A stretch of 64,000 nt of DNA from Allomyces macrogynus ATCC 38327 (lineage: Eukaryota > Blastocladiomycota > Blastocladiomycetes > Blastocladiales > Blastocladiaceae), in assembly GCA_000151295.1 (NCBI GenBank), contig GG745354.1:51195-115194 (forward strand), read 5' to 3'. Below, piece by piece: positions 48,033 through 60,967 of the stretch. How positions within the stretch are numbered: position 1 is the stretch's first letter; each line of letters starts with the position of its first letter. The position numbers were made by a program, and so were the translations under genes. The notes beneath the pieces are model-generated. The model worked only from the letters and a program-made list of their open reading frames with translations. It made no database searches and was not told the DNA's origin.

Positions 48033-48832
48033 ATGTCGACCAACTACGCGCCGCCCGTGCCGTTCGAGTTCCCGCCCATCTACTCGTTCCCGCCCTTTTT
48101 CACGTCCGTGCGCGAACTCAGCATGGCAAGCGATGAATGGGCAAGATCGCGGCGATTGACCCTCCAAAATCTCCGTTCTGCTCGCGGAAATGTACCAGTA
48201 CAGCCTCCAACCGCACGCGCCGTCGCGCGACAAGCAAGTCACCGCCTGGGTTGACCTGATTCGCGCCTACTGCACGCACCATCGCGTGTACCGGCTCAGC
48301 CTCAACGCAAGCATCTTGGACCTGCCGCTTTTCCGAAATGCCGCCCTGAATCGTCCGCGCTTCGTCGCACATCATGCCGAGGAACGAATAGCACCGGCCT
48401 GACCGTGTCATAACGCCGGATAGGAAGCGTGTCGCGCGACATGCTGCATACACTCCTGACCGCGCTCGTCAAGGCCGACCTTGCCGAGTGGACGAGCAAG
48501 AGCAAGACGCACGTGTTCGTCTACTGGAAATCGCTCAGCGAATGGTCCGACACGCTTGTCGCGTGGGCCAAGGACAATGGGTTCGCGAATACGGTCGTGA
48601 CCGGATACGAGGTGCGGCTTGGTGACTATGTCACGGACCAGGGTTCGTTCTTGCCGTCCGCATGCCGAGGATTCCGAGTAAAGAGTGTCCTGACAAGCCC
48701 CGCGTAGAGTTTTACGCCATGGACGAGGCTGTGTTTGCCAAAGTGGTTGCGCACTTGGACCATCAGCGGCGGATCGTCATGATCAACCCGTCTTCGAACG
48801 TGGACGAGCTCGGGTTCAAGATTATTGGGTAG
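48033..48832 (+). CDS. VPS25: ESCRT-II subunit VPS25
   Basis: Exons 48033-48107, 48199-48352, 48424-48642 and 48708-48832 are in phase, 190 residues (human 176, yeast 202). The N-terminus carries the diagnostic FEFPPIYSFPPFFT, the Pro-Pro motif that docks on VPS22/VPS36. Two winged-helix domains follow (KQVTAWVDLIRAYCTHHRVY; SRDMLHTLLTALVKADLAEW; MDEAVFAKVVAHL). VPS25 recruits VPS20 of ESCRT-III to sort ubiquitinated membrane proteins into multivesicular bodies. Confidence 0.93.
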
Positions 48833-49569
48833 AGACGCGTCTGCCGTGTATTGTTTGGTTGCAGGGAATGCGATTCGTTGGTCCGCATGTCTTTCTTGTT
48901 GGTAAAGATCCCGACAGTCAGTTGACAACCAGGCTGGAACCGACCCAACCAATCCTGCTCCTGTGCGAGAGGACGTCGATAGTGACCCCCAGCGCAGGCC
49001 CCTCAGAGAACGGATTGAACCTTCATCGACGTTGAGCAGGTGTTTGATGGCATGGACGAAGTGAAAGGCCCACGTGGGTCGAACTCGATCCGTGGGTGAG
49101 GGAGGAGGGGCCCGCGATTGGAAGGCATGGCACATGAGCATTTCGACTGGCCGATGTGGGCTGGATGGTGCGGCAGGATGAACGTGACCGCGACATGTGG
49201 TCCGAGGAGGCAGGTTTGCTCAGTTGGCGGCTGGTCGTCGTCCAAAGCGTCGGAAAAGCCGGCGGCACGCTTCCGGCTGCGCAGCGGCTGCAGCAGCCGG
49301 CGGCACGCTTCCGGCTGCGCAGCGGCTGCAGCAGCCGGCAGCGTCGGCCCGCGCGCCGCCTCGCAAAGAGCCAGAAGGGACCCATTGTGAACCACGGCGC
49401 GAGCAACAACGACGCGCCGCTGGCACCGGGATCGTCGGCTCTGCCGCCAAACCCAGTGCCTGCCGCGTTGTCCACGCTGCCACGACGCCGTCGATATAAA
49501 TTGAGCACGGCTGCCCCTTCTCCACCACTCCCCATGCCTCGCAACAACTGATCCTCGCCGTCAACCACC
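48833..49569. other. Intergenic, upstream of the P450 gene
   Basis: Contains a tandem duplication of 38 bp (listed separately). A TATA-like tataaatt at 49494-49501 sits ~75 bp before the P450 start and is its likely core promoter. Confidence 0.45.
49261..49336. repeat. Two-copy 38 bp tandem repeat
   Basis: The unit beginning cggcacgcttccggctgcgc occurs at 49263 and again at 49301 with no visible mismatch, then a partial third start (ccggcagcg). It lies ~230 bp upstream of the P450 start codon. Confidence 0.9.
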
Positions 49570-51563
49570 ATGCCAATCCTCTCCACCCTCGCGGGTCGCG
49601 CGACATGGCTCATTCAACTCGTCGCGGCGCGTTCCAGGGAGCCCAAGTACATCGTCGCTGCCTTTGCGGCCGTCGTCGCCATCTGGGCCGCGCGTTACGC
49701 CTACCGTCTCGTCGTACCGCCGCGCGCACTGCGCCATCTGCCTCACGCGCCCATGACCGCCTATCTGCGCTCGTTCGTGCGTGGCGACGGGTTTCTCGAG
49801 TACAAGCCCGTGCTCCTCGATCTGACGCGCAAGGACGCGTTGCGCAAGGGTGCGATCAAGTCAATGGAGGACACGCCCACGGTGTTTTTGGCGTGGTTGC
49901 TCGGCCGGTGGATCGTGCACTTGGCGCGGCCCGAGGACATCAAGATGCTCTACACGCAGCCCGAGGTGTTTGAAAAGGACGTGGTCAGCGACGGGCTCGG
50001 GTTCATGCCGCTGTTTCTCGGGCGAAACGTGTTTTCCGTGCCGGTACGTCGAGGATCTTGTCTCAGTTTGGTTCATGCTGTGCGGACTTGGTCTGATTCG
50101 CTCGCCGTCCGCGCACCATCATTCACGATCAGACGCCCGAGTGGAAGCACCACCGCAAAGTCGTCAACCCGGCGTTCCGCCGCGGCTGGGCCACGTCGTT
50201 TTTCGGCGAGCCCGCGCGGCATCTGATTGCCGAGCTCGATGCCGCTTCCGCCGCAGGCAAGACGATCGACCCAGCCGATTGGATGCAGCGCATGACGCTC
50301 GACGCGCTCTCGCTCGCTGCGTTCGGGACCAACCTTGACTCGATCCGGCACCCGAACGGCGACATGGTCGCACTCTACAATGCCATCATGAAGGACGTGG
50401 TCAACTTGCGCGACCTCCTAAACCCGTGGTACAAGCGGTCGGCCAAGGGCCAGCAGATGAAGCTCATGATCGAGCAGTTCAACGACTTTGTGTTTGACTT
50501 GATCGATACCAAGACGGCGCAGCTCAAGGAGCAAGGGAAACTCGGGCGTGACGGCGCGGAAGGGGAGGGCGACGACCGCCGCGACTTGCTAGAAATGATG
50601 ATTGAGGCCGCCGAGGGGTCCGATTTCACGCGCGAGGACTTGCGCGCCAACACGATTATTTTCTTCCTTGCCGGCCGTACGCTGTCCCTTGCCCGTCTCC
50701 ACTTTGTTGTGCGGCCATATACTGACGCTGCCTCGTTTCTTGGGCTAGACGACACGACGGCCAACGAGCTGTGCTTTGCCATCTACCTCATGGGCCTGCA
50801 CAAGGACGTGCAGGCCAAGGCGCGCGCCGAAGTGATCCGCATCATGGGCGAGGACGCGGCGCGGCACGCGGCGACGTGCGACGCGGTCGACATGGACTAC
50901 CCGACGAGCGAGCAGGAGCGTGCCATGATCTACATCAACTTTGTCATCAAGGAGACGATGCGGCTCTACCCGAGGTGCGAAAATTGCGAACTGAAGAAAC
51001 AACTTCATGGAACGCGCGCGCTGATCATTACTGACGCTCGCTTGCTCTATCTTTTTAGCGTCGCCAAACTCCCCCGCCGCATCACGACGGCGCCTGTGAC
51101 GCTCACCGACGGGACCAAGCTACCAGTCGGGACCAAGATCACCGTCGACACGTATGCGATGCAGCACGACAAGGCCGTCTACGGGCCCGACGCCGACGAA
51201 TTCAAGCCCGACCGCTGGGCATCGACAGTGGGCAAGGACAATACCGTCGCGATGCACCCACCGGCCCATAATTACACTTGTACGTTCCTCGTCTCGCGGC
51301 TGATGCTTGTTGCCAAGTTAAATCTGACGGGTGCGTGTCGCTTGTTAGGGGCGCCTTTTGGCGGCGGCCAGCGCATTTGTCTCGGAATGCAGTTTTCGCT
51401 CGTCGAGCAGCGCGTCGTGCTGGCCATGATGCTGCTGCGGTACGAGTGGGACGTGGTCGGGAACGCGAGCGCGCTGCGTGGCGTGCCGGACATGATTCCG
51501 AGCGACGTGACGCTGCACAGCAAGGGGATCAAGGTGCAGCTACGGCGCAGGAACGTCGCGTGA
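49570..51563 (+). CDS. Cytochrome P450 monooxygenase
   Basis: Five exons (49570-50043, 50133-50676, 50749-50974, 51059-51279, 51349-51563) join in phase to 559 residues. The N-terminal membrane anchor lies around YIVAAFAAVVAIWAARYAY, followed by the Pro-rich hinge (PPRALRHLPHAP). The C-helix has WKHHRKVVNPAF. The I-helix oxygen-activation motif AGHDTT is formed only after splicing. The K-helix ETMR and the heme loop FGGGQRICLG with the axial Cys are intact. It is an ER-anchored monooxygenase using NADPH-P450 reductase. The substrate and CYP family cannot be read from the sequence; it does not look like CYP51 or CYP61. Confidence 0.95.
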
Positions 51564-54261
51564 GGAGGAGAGAGGACACGCTATGCGCGGATGCACAAAG
51601 GTTGATGCCAATAGTCTGGTCGTGGAGTGTTTTGAATGATGCTTTGATTCCCAGTGTTGTGTGCATATACACGTTCTCACTCCAACGCTGATGTCACTCC
51701 TGGCAGCTGTATTGGACATCACGAAACTGATCCAAACAATTGAAGCACACATTTGGATTGAAGCCTCTTCTCGACCAAGAAAACGGCCGCAGAATGCCAG
51801 TTCGTGATCGCCAACCGAGTGCGGTGGAAATGAGTCAAACAGCCGCGGATCCACGTCAGTATCCATCCACGCCATTCACATATCATGTCCATTCCAGTCA
51901 CGACCCGTGGCACCACCATGATGCCTTCCCCTCTCTCGCACAACATCCTCCTGTCTCGAGACACCTACGGTCGCTCAAGAACATCGACCAAAATTACCAT
52001 ATACAGGCTCAAGTCACCAACGAAACAACACCTTTGGCAATCAATGGCGCTGACGGCTTCAAAGTGGATGCAATTGACGCTGTTGTTGACGTGGCATTCT
52101 TCAAGGAGTGCTTCCCGGACCACGCCCACCTTTGGGCTCAGAGTCTGACAAGATTCCCACGACCAGCACTGTGGACGAGGATCCTACAACCGCTGCTGTT
52201 CTGCCGCTTGGCCAAGCACTCGATCTCTTTGCGCCCGCGCCCATTCCCCAGCAAAACGTGTGCTCGACCCTGACTAACCCAACCCAACCCAAGCACCATC
52301 GTGACTGTGCCCACGACAGTGACCACTGCCACTGACGCACCAGTGACGGATCACACGCACATACATGCACAAGACCTGGACGACGTGCCCACCCCTCCCA
52401 GTGGAGCTGTCTTACCTTCAAAAATGATCGCGCGCGACACAAGCAAGTGGTATCAAGAATCAGTTACACGCACAAAAGTCCAAGGCCAAGGTTGCAAAGA
52501 GAACACCTGGATAGCCATTTTCATGGGCGCCATCAGAATCAGCCTGTTGCCATTGATTGTTGATTGTCACATGAAAGCAAAACAGATTGTGCTTGGGCCA
52601 CTGACAGTTATTCGAAGAAGTCTCTTGTTATTGGGCGGATTATGCTTTTGACATGCTCCAGAGTGAAGGCATGAATACGAGTGTTGCCATCCGACCCAAT
52701 TGTTCCAGCTCTTGGTTTGCTCGTGTCTTGGAGCTTGGTCTTGGTCTTGGTCTTGCTCGCGTTGTTCATGCGCATCTGATGATGGTGAGGTTGTTGTGTT
52801 CTTGTCGCTGTTGAGGCCAGTTAGTCCTTTCCTTCAGGGGGAAGCGTGGTGGAGTGGAGTGGGATTGGGGGGAAAGACATCTTCCGACTTTTCCAACTTG
52901 AGCTGATTTTAAACTGTTCAGCCAGTCTGGAGACTCGACTCTCCAATGAGCAACACCAAGCAGCATGCCTTCATATTTCCCAGTACTTGTTGGGCTTGTT
53001 GCTTACATCGCTGAGACGTTACTTGGCACAACAAGTGATCACTTGCTGCAATCGGCTGTTGTTGCAGGTGCTGTTGACAGGATGTTAAGTGGATGGGTGA
53101 CAGGTCAGGATATTTGCAGGGCGACAATGCATTACGCTCACATCTTTACAATCATTGAGGCAGGCAGCAGGTCTGTGAAGGCATGCCATCTGGAGGAGCC
53201 GCACTGGACGATGAGAGGTGCATTGCAGGTGGGGCGATGAGGCCCACTACATGATAACATTGACAACAGTCGAGGCGTGCAGAAGAGCCATCTGGACGTA
53301 TAAATAGGATGAACTGTATGCTCCAGTGAATGGGAGACACTGTGATCGTGCGGAAATATGTTACAGTCACAAAGCGATTGTCTCACTCAGCAATCCACAG
53401 AAAAAGTTGCAGTTACAGCATGGGAGTCTCAGTCAACATGACCACCAAAAAGTGCATGTGCAATGTTCGACCAAGAGTCTTTTCAGCATTTCTCGAGTCA
53501 TTCAGCCATTTTCCACAGATTTCCAATCACATTTCCAGACATTGATTCTTGAAGCTTTCTGAAATTCATGACAGGAGTACTATTTCCAGGTTCCTTGGCG
53601 GCTAATCTGGTGCATATGTGTTGAGCGAGAAAAAGATTCACAATGTGACGTTTTGGTAGTCATAGTTTATGCAACATGCATCGATCTGCTTGCATCCATC
53701 CCAAAGTCACATCCATTCACCCATCTCTCCTGGGGCGACAGATTGATCTTGAGCCTGTCTCCAGGAAAGTCTTTTATGATGCGAGTGAATACTCCAGACA
53801 ATGGCTGCTTTTAATTTTGAGCAAAGAGCCAGGAGTTCAAATGCAATAAATTCTGACCTCGAGAAATCACATTTTGATGAATCCATGCACATGCTCGCAG
53901 TCTTCCAGCAACAAGACCCCTCGCAGTTTCAATTCTGCCTCATGGAATCCTTTGGGCCCATCGCTATGGGGGAAATTCCATCAGTGGTGAGATCAGTAAA
54001 AGACTGATGCGCCAAGGCAGAGGTTCAATCCCAGACTTCCGATAATCCCTTTATCAGGGAGACCGTTGATCCCAGGAAGCGCGGACACCTCTCACTACGG
54101 TCAGACATCTGTTATTTTGACGCACCACAGTTCACAGGCCTAGGAGAAGAGAAGAGCGTTGCTTTTCGAATGCAAACCGGACACGCCCTGCGATTCCGCG
54201 GGAGAGAAAGAGAAAAATATAGAAAAAGCTACACACTAAATCGCAACCAATCTTCAGAACC
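51564..54261. other. Gene-poor, AT-richer interval
   Basis: Between the P450 and uL15m genes. Frames at 51740-52620 carry Thr/His-rich peptides without a domain, and 52690-53560 has short open stretches. Nothing can be assigned. At 53965-54040 a run with ggttcaatccc resembles a pol III B box but does not fold into a tRNA. Confidence 0.45.
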
Positions 54262-55414
54262 CTACGCCTTTGCCTGCGCCTTGGCCGCCGCCGCCTCGGC
54301 CTGGGCCTTGATCGCAAGAGCCTTGTGCGCCGCGAGCACCTTGACCGTCGGCTTCAGCGGGGCCATGGGCGGCAGCGCATATTGCACGGGCTGGGCCTTG
54401 CCGCCGAAGAAAGTGGCGGTCGGGGCCGGGTACGTGGGCTTCACACCAAGCGCAATGTACCCGCGGTTGGCCGGGTCGGCATAGTAGTCGAGCTCGCGCG
54501 TCGACGTCGGTTCGGCGCGGCGCGGGAGAATGCGGAACTTGTGCGGCTTGACGAGCGCGCGCAGGCCCAGCGTGTTGTAGTAGACGGAGATCACCTTGCC
54601 ACCCACTTTTTCCACGGCCTCGATGGCCGACTGCGACGCCTGCGTGACCTCGATCTGCACGGGAGTCTTCAGGTAGGCCGCACCCTAATTGATGAAGAGA
54701 GAAGAGGGTCAGCGCAACGAGCAGGACGTGAAAGGTTGCGGCGAAGCTAAGGGTCATACGTCGCCGAGCAGCTTGACGCCGTCCTTGACGCTGTGGATCA
54801 AGCGCGAGTCGTAGAGCTCCTTCATCGTGATCGGCTTGCTCGGGTCGAGCCGCCCGACATCGATCCACCGCTGCAGCTTGTCGACGTTGACCGTGACGAG
54901 GTCCTTGCCGTGGCTAAAATCGCAATTCGGAGCCGCGTCAGGATCCGCGACCGCTATCGCACGAGAGAAAGACGGCGCCATACATGTTCTTGAACCCACG
55001 CTTCGGAATGCGCTTGTGGAGGGGCGTCTGACCACCCTCGAACCCAACGCGCGGCCGGCCGCGGCCAGCACGCGCCTTCTGACCCTTGTGACCACGGCCA
55101 CTGGTCCCGCCACGGCCGGACCCGTCACCGCGGCCAATGCGGCGCTTCTATTCGGTCATGACCACAATGGGTGGAGGGATCAGCGATCACGGTGGTAGGT
55201 GCGGCGTTATCGTTTTCTTCGTCGTCGATGAGATTGCACTAACCGTCTTGACGGCGCCCGGGTTGTCGGAAATGGTCGAGAGCGTCACGGGCGCAAACGT
55301 GGCCAGGGTGCGCAGGGCCGTGGTCGTGGCCGAGGCCAACACGGGCCGGGGGAAGGTCACGGGCGCGAAGCGCGGGAGGGCCCGCACAAGGGAGCGGGCG
55401 GCGGCGGCGAACAT
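54262..55414 (-). CDS. MRPL10: Mitochondrial large-subunit ribosomal protein uL15m
   Basis: Exons 55414-55244, 55147-54984, 54913-54760 and 54684-54262 join in phase to 303 residues. After a mitochondrial presequence ([19 protein letters not shown]) comes the basic uL15 signature: [40 protein letters not shown]. The L15-type fold region follows ([34 protein letters not shown]) and then a fungal-type extension with [19 protein letters not shown] and an Ala/Lys-rich end. It is a structural protein of the mitoribosomal large subunit. Confidence 0.95.
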
Positions 55415-55849
55415 GGTGCTGATCCGCTTGCAGCGAAATGCGGCCAGTCGTCGACCGAAATTCGTAAGGGAGTGGGTGGAGTGCCTTTCGACTCGGCGGA
55501 CTGTCTACCAAGAAAGCAAATGGTTGATCACAACGAGTGTTTGCACGACAGTTGTGGCAGGTTGGATCAGGGTTTCCAATCCGGCCGAAACCTGAGCCGA
55601 GCGGATCGACAAATTCGCGAACCCCAAGGTTTCAAACAGATCCAAACTGAGTCCCAGAACACTGCCAGACTTCCAAGACAAACCGTCCTTTTCTGGACCA
55701 GACCAAGCGGACGATACAGGCGCAGCATCAGCGAGCGAACTTCAAGCAGCGTCCAGCTTCAGCCCACACGAGCTGCGTCACGCCTTCAGCTCAGCAGCAC
55801 CAACGTCGACCCGCACACCCTCAACACTGCCCACGCGAGTCGCGACACA

Positions 55850-57120
55850 ATGATGAACCGGTGGAGAACGACGGGCGTAGCACCCTGCACGCTCTACTCG
55901 AGTCTCCTCGCTGTTCTCGCAGTATTTCTCGCGGTGGGGATGGTCGTACCTGTCCCAATCGCCCGCGCTGCCAGCTCGCCGTTCACCATGACGACAGCGC
56001 AGTCCACCATCATGAGCGCATGTGCCGTTGTCCAGCCACCACTGTTAGTTTTTGGAGGCGACTTTGGAGGTGTGTTCTGCATTATCGCGCTGGTGGAGAA
56101 AATCATGGGCTCTGGCTGACCAGTTTTCTGACACTTCAGATTCGGGCACAAGCTCGACCAAGCCCTCTCCCGGCGTCTACTAGTTTGACCTGGACCGCAC
56201 TCTTGCGACGAGTAACCCCACCGACTTGCAATCGCACGGCGTGCTCGACTCGTCGCTGGCCGGAACGCTCAACCAGTTCGCGCCGCGTGGACGCGCGTGC
56301 CGGCAACCATGGCGCGCGCACAGGTGCACCACCGCACCGTAATTTACCGGAGCCGTTACCTGATCCATGTGGGAGGGGCGTCGACGCCGCGATCGTACGA
56401 ACTCGTCGAGTACACGGACGTGAATGCGGCCGGCAACGCGCAAATTGGCATGATTGTGAATCCGTCGAATGGACCAACGTCGCTCACGTATGGGTGCGCG
56501 CCCACCTCGAGGACGACGTGATTGCTCACGTTGGTGGGTGGTTGTTTGAAAGCCACGGGCAAATGGCGTCGACAGGCGCGCTGGCATCGTTGTTGAACCT
56601 GCTGCAGATTGTGCCGCAAACGGACGGAACGCTGCAGTTCAAGTGGATGACGGGCGTGTCTGCGTCGGATGGCACATCGACACGCTCAACGGATGGGCCG
56701 CTGACGACATTTTCGAGGGTCGGATCCGAGTCGGCGTCGGATGGCCTGAGCGCTGGTGCATTTGCGGGAATTGTGGTCGGTGCTGTGGCCGTTGTTGCTG
56801 GAGCCGCAGTACTTAATTTTGTGCACAAGCGCCGTCTGCGAAAAGGTGATTCAGCTGCACCCGAGCTTGTTGACGATTTCAACCAAAGTCCGCCTTCCGG
56901 GGAAAATTCGGTGCGCCATGGCGACCCGCCAGCCGACGCAGAGTCTCGTCCAGACCCTCTATCTCCCACCATCGCGACCAGTAGTAGCCCGCCCAGTGGG
57001 TGGAGAAGATCAGGTGCCATTGTACCATGCTTAATTTTGAATTTTTGTTTGCGTACCAGCCTGTCGGCCGTATTCAATCCATATTGTTCTTCTCCATTAG
57101 ATCTGTGTTACCTTTCGTGA
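55850..57120 (+). pseudogene. Kelch-type membrane protein family, internally deleted copy
   Basis: The ATG at 55850 starts a signal peptide (LAVLAVFLAVGMVVPVPIA) and the first strand (PLLVFGGDFG). After an 83 bp intron comes SGTSSTKPSPGVY, then an in-frame TAG (56181-56183), then FDLDRTLATSNPTDLQSHG. From LNQFAP the sequence jumps, with a frame change, to the last blade (ARAQVHHRTVIYRSRYLIHV, GMIVNPSNGPTSLTYG), breaks frame again near 56500, and resumes with LNLLQIVPQTDGTLQFKW. A Ser-rich stalk, a membrane helix (AGAFAGIVVGAVAVVAGAAV) and a cytoplasmic tail follow. Most propeller blades are missing. With a stop, two frame breaks and a deletion, it is decayed. Confidence 0.65.
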
Positions 57121-58181
57121 CTTTCAAAAATGCGAGGCCTGGATCACAGTGCGCAGTCAGCGCGCGCTTGGGAAAAGCGCCCTCTATTGTCCGCTGCAAC
57201 GCGGCCATGAAATCTGATCACGGGTGATCTGCTGAAGCTTCTGTTCCACGTTGTACGCGTATCAGACCGCACAGTTAACTACGAAGTATGGACGACAGTC
57301 GGCTCTATCATGAGCATGACGATTCGTTGACCCTGACCGACATTGGCACGTCAAGCATTACGCTCAAATTCTGGAGCAAGTCAGAATATATGAACCTTTT
57401 CAGATTTGCGCATCCTCTTGGGAGTGATCCCGATTCACCTCGATTTTCTGCGTATACAAGTTCATATTCGCGCTCATGACGGCAACGTCACAATTCGAAC
57501 CTGGCAAACCGAGGAGAGCAATCCCCGCCAGTGCAGTCAAAAAAGTCATCGAGGCAATCATGTGCCATACATTTCAAACTCTTTACATGCAGCTGTTGTG
57601 TCATAGTCACCGCCACGGAATTATTTGTGAAGCGCTGCCGTTCGCAGAGCAACGTTGCAAGCGCAGTACCGTTCTTTGTCGACAATTCCAGGATTGTTGC
57701 GTTGGCAGCGAAATTGCCTTCGTTTACCCAGATTGACCCGTGCACGCTGGATTTGACGGCCAGCGGCATGGCGGTGACCCTCGTCAGCAAGTATCGGTTA
57801 TCGCGACCCGACCCAAGCTCACGCCTACGATGTTTGCTCGATCAAAATTTTGGTATCCCCGGTTACCTTGACGGAGCTTCTGCCTGCTCATGGATATGTC
57901 AAACATCATTTCATGATCCGTTCTCATAACCGTGCTGCGACCGATACTGGTCGGGCATGCTTTCCTCAGAGAAGAATTAAATGGAGCCAATATGACAGAC
58001 GAGCTGATACGCAAGTAGAAACGCGGGTTTAGGCAAAATACAATGTTGCATGGTTGTCTTCACCCGCGCGCCGTACTGCTGGCGCTGGTCGCGAAGGTGG
58101 GAGATAAAGAGGGTCAGGGCGAGATTCCGCAGAGACCGATGGGTCGTCTTGGCGCACCACATTAACCTACAATGGAGGATG
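57121..58181. other. Intergenic between two kelch family copies
   Basis: AT-richer than the genes around it. The longest frame (57488-57790, minus, beginning MLTRVTAMPLAVK) has no recognisable domain; it may be a remnant of a secreted protein. Confidence 0.35.
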
Positions 58182-59349
58182 CTAGTTGGATTCGTCAGCA
58201 AGGAGTGGGGGTGAATCAGAATCGCGTCCCTTTTGCTTGCGTACAAAGCAGAGGACTGAAGCTACAGCAACAACAACCGCGACTGCACCGATCACAGCTC
58301 CCGCGACCGCACCCGCACCAAGACCACTCGACGTCGACTCGGATCCAGTCCTCGACGGCGTTGCAGAAGGCTTATCTGCCGAACTTGTCGAGGACGACGT
58401 GCCATTCGACGCGGGCACACCCATGACACACTTGAACTTGAGTGCGCCATTCGAATCGTCTGCTTGAACCTGCAACAGGTTTGCAGATGACGCGAGAACA
58501 CTTCTTTTGGTGTCACCCTCAACTGGGGGCTCGATGCCGCCTATGTAGATGATCACATCGTCGTCCACGTGCACGCATTCAGACGCCAGCGATTTCGGTC
58601 CTTTCAGCGTGTTGTCAATCATGCCAGTCTGCACGGCGTTCTTGCTGAGGTCCATGTACTCGACAAGCGCATACGTCTTGGCTGGTGACAGCCCACCGAC
58701 GTGAATGAAGTATTGGCCTTTGTAGAGGACAGAGCGATGCTGGAGCCGTGCCACAGCCATTCGACTTGGAAGGCGTCCAATTCAAGCTGCTGTCGTGGAG
58801 AAGCCATTGATCGTTGAAGTCCCTTTCACCGTCTTCGGCCTTTTCTTCCGAGTGGCCGATGCGGCTTCCGCCCGAGAGAACTTGGTGTGACGCGTTGAAA
58901 CGGCCCATGGATGCGAGTCGCCGTACCGGTACGTCTGAGTTCCTTCTCGCGCTCACCACGCCACCATCTGAGCCCCGAATGACAGAAAGATCCATGTCTA
59001 CTTTCGAGTCCCCCGACAGCTTGTATCCGCCAAACATGTAGACGAATCCTGCCGCAGTATCAGAAATGGCAGCCGACTCATAGTTTGGCCAGAAGAATGG
59101 GACAAACAATGAAACATTGCTCCATGCTCGAGGGGCACGCCAAAATGGTGCTTGCGGCAGGAGTGCTCCTGTTTGCGGTTTTTCTTGTGGATATATTGCT
59201 CTCCACCCGCTTATCGACGTGTCAAGTGACTTTTGACTGCGTTTGAAAACCTGACCAGCACATTCATGATCTCCTCCTGGACGTCTGCGATTTGGATTTG
59301 ATGACGAAGAGAAACAAATAAGCTGCAAAACCAAAACCAACTTGTTCAA
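58182..59349 (-). pseudogene. Kelch-type membrane protein family, 5'-truncated copy
   Basis: Minus strand. The 5' end is open but has no ATG (first codons ttg aac aag) and comes within 60 bp of the PCCB stop, so the signal peptide and first blades are absent. Propeller strands follow (AISDTAAGFVYMFGGYKL, VVSARRNSDVPVRRLASMG), a one-base break near 58760 (SLNWTPSKS to MAVARLQHRSVLYKGQYF), then the last blade (YFIHVGGLSPAKTYALVEYM, DDVIIYIGGIE). A Ser-rich stalk, a helix (AGAVAGAVIGAVAVVVAVAS) and basic stop-transfer RKQKGRD end the protein. It is the most complete membrane-proximal half of the family here. Confidence 0.65.
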
Positions 59350-59407
59350 CTAGAACCTATAATCGAAACCCCCCACCCGCGTCCGACACCATCCACGGCA
59401 ACCACTC

Positions 59408-60934
59408 TTACAGCGGGATGTTGCCGTGCTTCTTGAACGGGTTCTCAAGGTCCTTGTCCTTGAGCAGCTCGAGCTCCTCAATGATGCGCGCGCGAGTCGC
59501 CGACGGCAAAATGATATCATCGAGGAACCCCTTTTGCGCGGCCGGCAGCGGGTTGGCAAACTTGTCAATGTACTCGGCCTCGGCCTCGGCACGCGCGGCC
59601 GCGTCCTTGCCGCGGAAAATAATCTCAACGGCGCCCTTGGCGCCCATCACGGCAATCTCGGCCGTGGGCCACGCCAGGTTAATATCGCCGCGCAAGTGCT
59701 TGGACGCCATGACGTCGTAGGCACCGCCATAGGCCTTGCGCGTGATGATCGTGATTTTCGGGACGGTCGCCTCAGCGTAGGCGTAGAGCAACTTGGCGCC
59801 GTGACGAATGATGCCGTTGTGTTCCTGCGCGGTACCGGGCAGGAAACCGGGCACGTCGACGAACGTGACGATCGGGATGTTGAAGGCGTCGCAGAACCGC
59901 ACCCACCGCGCGGCCTTGACCGAGGCGTTGATGTCGAGCACGCCCGACGAGACCATCGGCTGATTGGCGACGATGCCGACCGACCGACCGTTCAGTCGGC
60001 CCATACCGACGACAATGTTCTTGGCGTAGTCGGGCATGATCTCGAAAAAGTCGCCGTCGTCGAGCACACGCGAGACCACATGGTGCATGTCGTAGGCCTT
60101 GGTCGAGTCGGCCGGGATCAGCGTGTTGAGCGCGGCATCGGCGCGGGTCGGCGGGTCGACAACGGGCTTTTCGGGCACCGGGTGCCGGTTCGAGAGCGGC
60201 AGGTAGTCGACAAATGCGCGCAGGCGCGCAAGCGCCTCGACGTCGTTGTTGAACGCGGCGTGCGCGACACCTGACTTGGACGTGTGCACTTTAGCGCCAC
60301 CGAGTTCCTCGAACGTGACTTCCTCGTTGGTCACGGCCTTGACGACATCCGGGCCCGTGACAAACAAGTGCGACGAGTCCTTGACCATAAACGTGAAATC
60401 GGTCAGCGCCGGCGAGTAGACGGCCCCGCCCGCGCACGGGCCCATGATCAGCGACAGCTGCGGGATCACGCCCGACGCCATAACGTTCTTCTGGAAAATA
60501 TCCGCGTAACCGGCAAGTGACTCGACACCTTCCTGGATACGCGCACCGCCCGAGTCGTTGAGCCCAATCACGGGCGCGCCGACCAACATGGCCTTGTCCA
60601 TGATCTTGCAAATCTTTTGCGCGTGAGCCTTGGAGAGCGACCCGCCAAACGCCGTGAAGTCCTGCGAGAAGACAAACACGCGGCGGCCATTGATCGTGCC
60701 GTGGCCCGTGACAACACCGTCGCCCGTGATCTTGTTGTTCTCCATGCCGAAATCGGCGCACGTGTGCTCCACAAACGCATCGTACTCGCGGAACGAGCCT
60801 TCGTCGAGCAGCAGGTCGATACGCTCGCGTGCCGTCAAACGGCCCTTGGCATGCTGCGCGGCAATGCGCTTCTCGCCACCGCCGAGACGAGACTCGGCGC
60901 GCTTGGCCTCGATGCGCTCCACGAGCGTCTAGTG

Positions 60935-60967
<33 letters not shown>

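Noticed and set aside
59349..59351. Start codon of the 58.2 kb kelch copy
   Set aside because: The open frame begins at TTG, not ATG, without a signal peptide, and abuts the PCCB 3' end; treated as a truncated 5' end.
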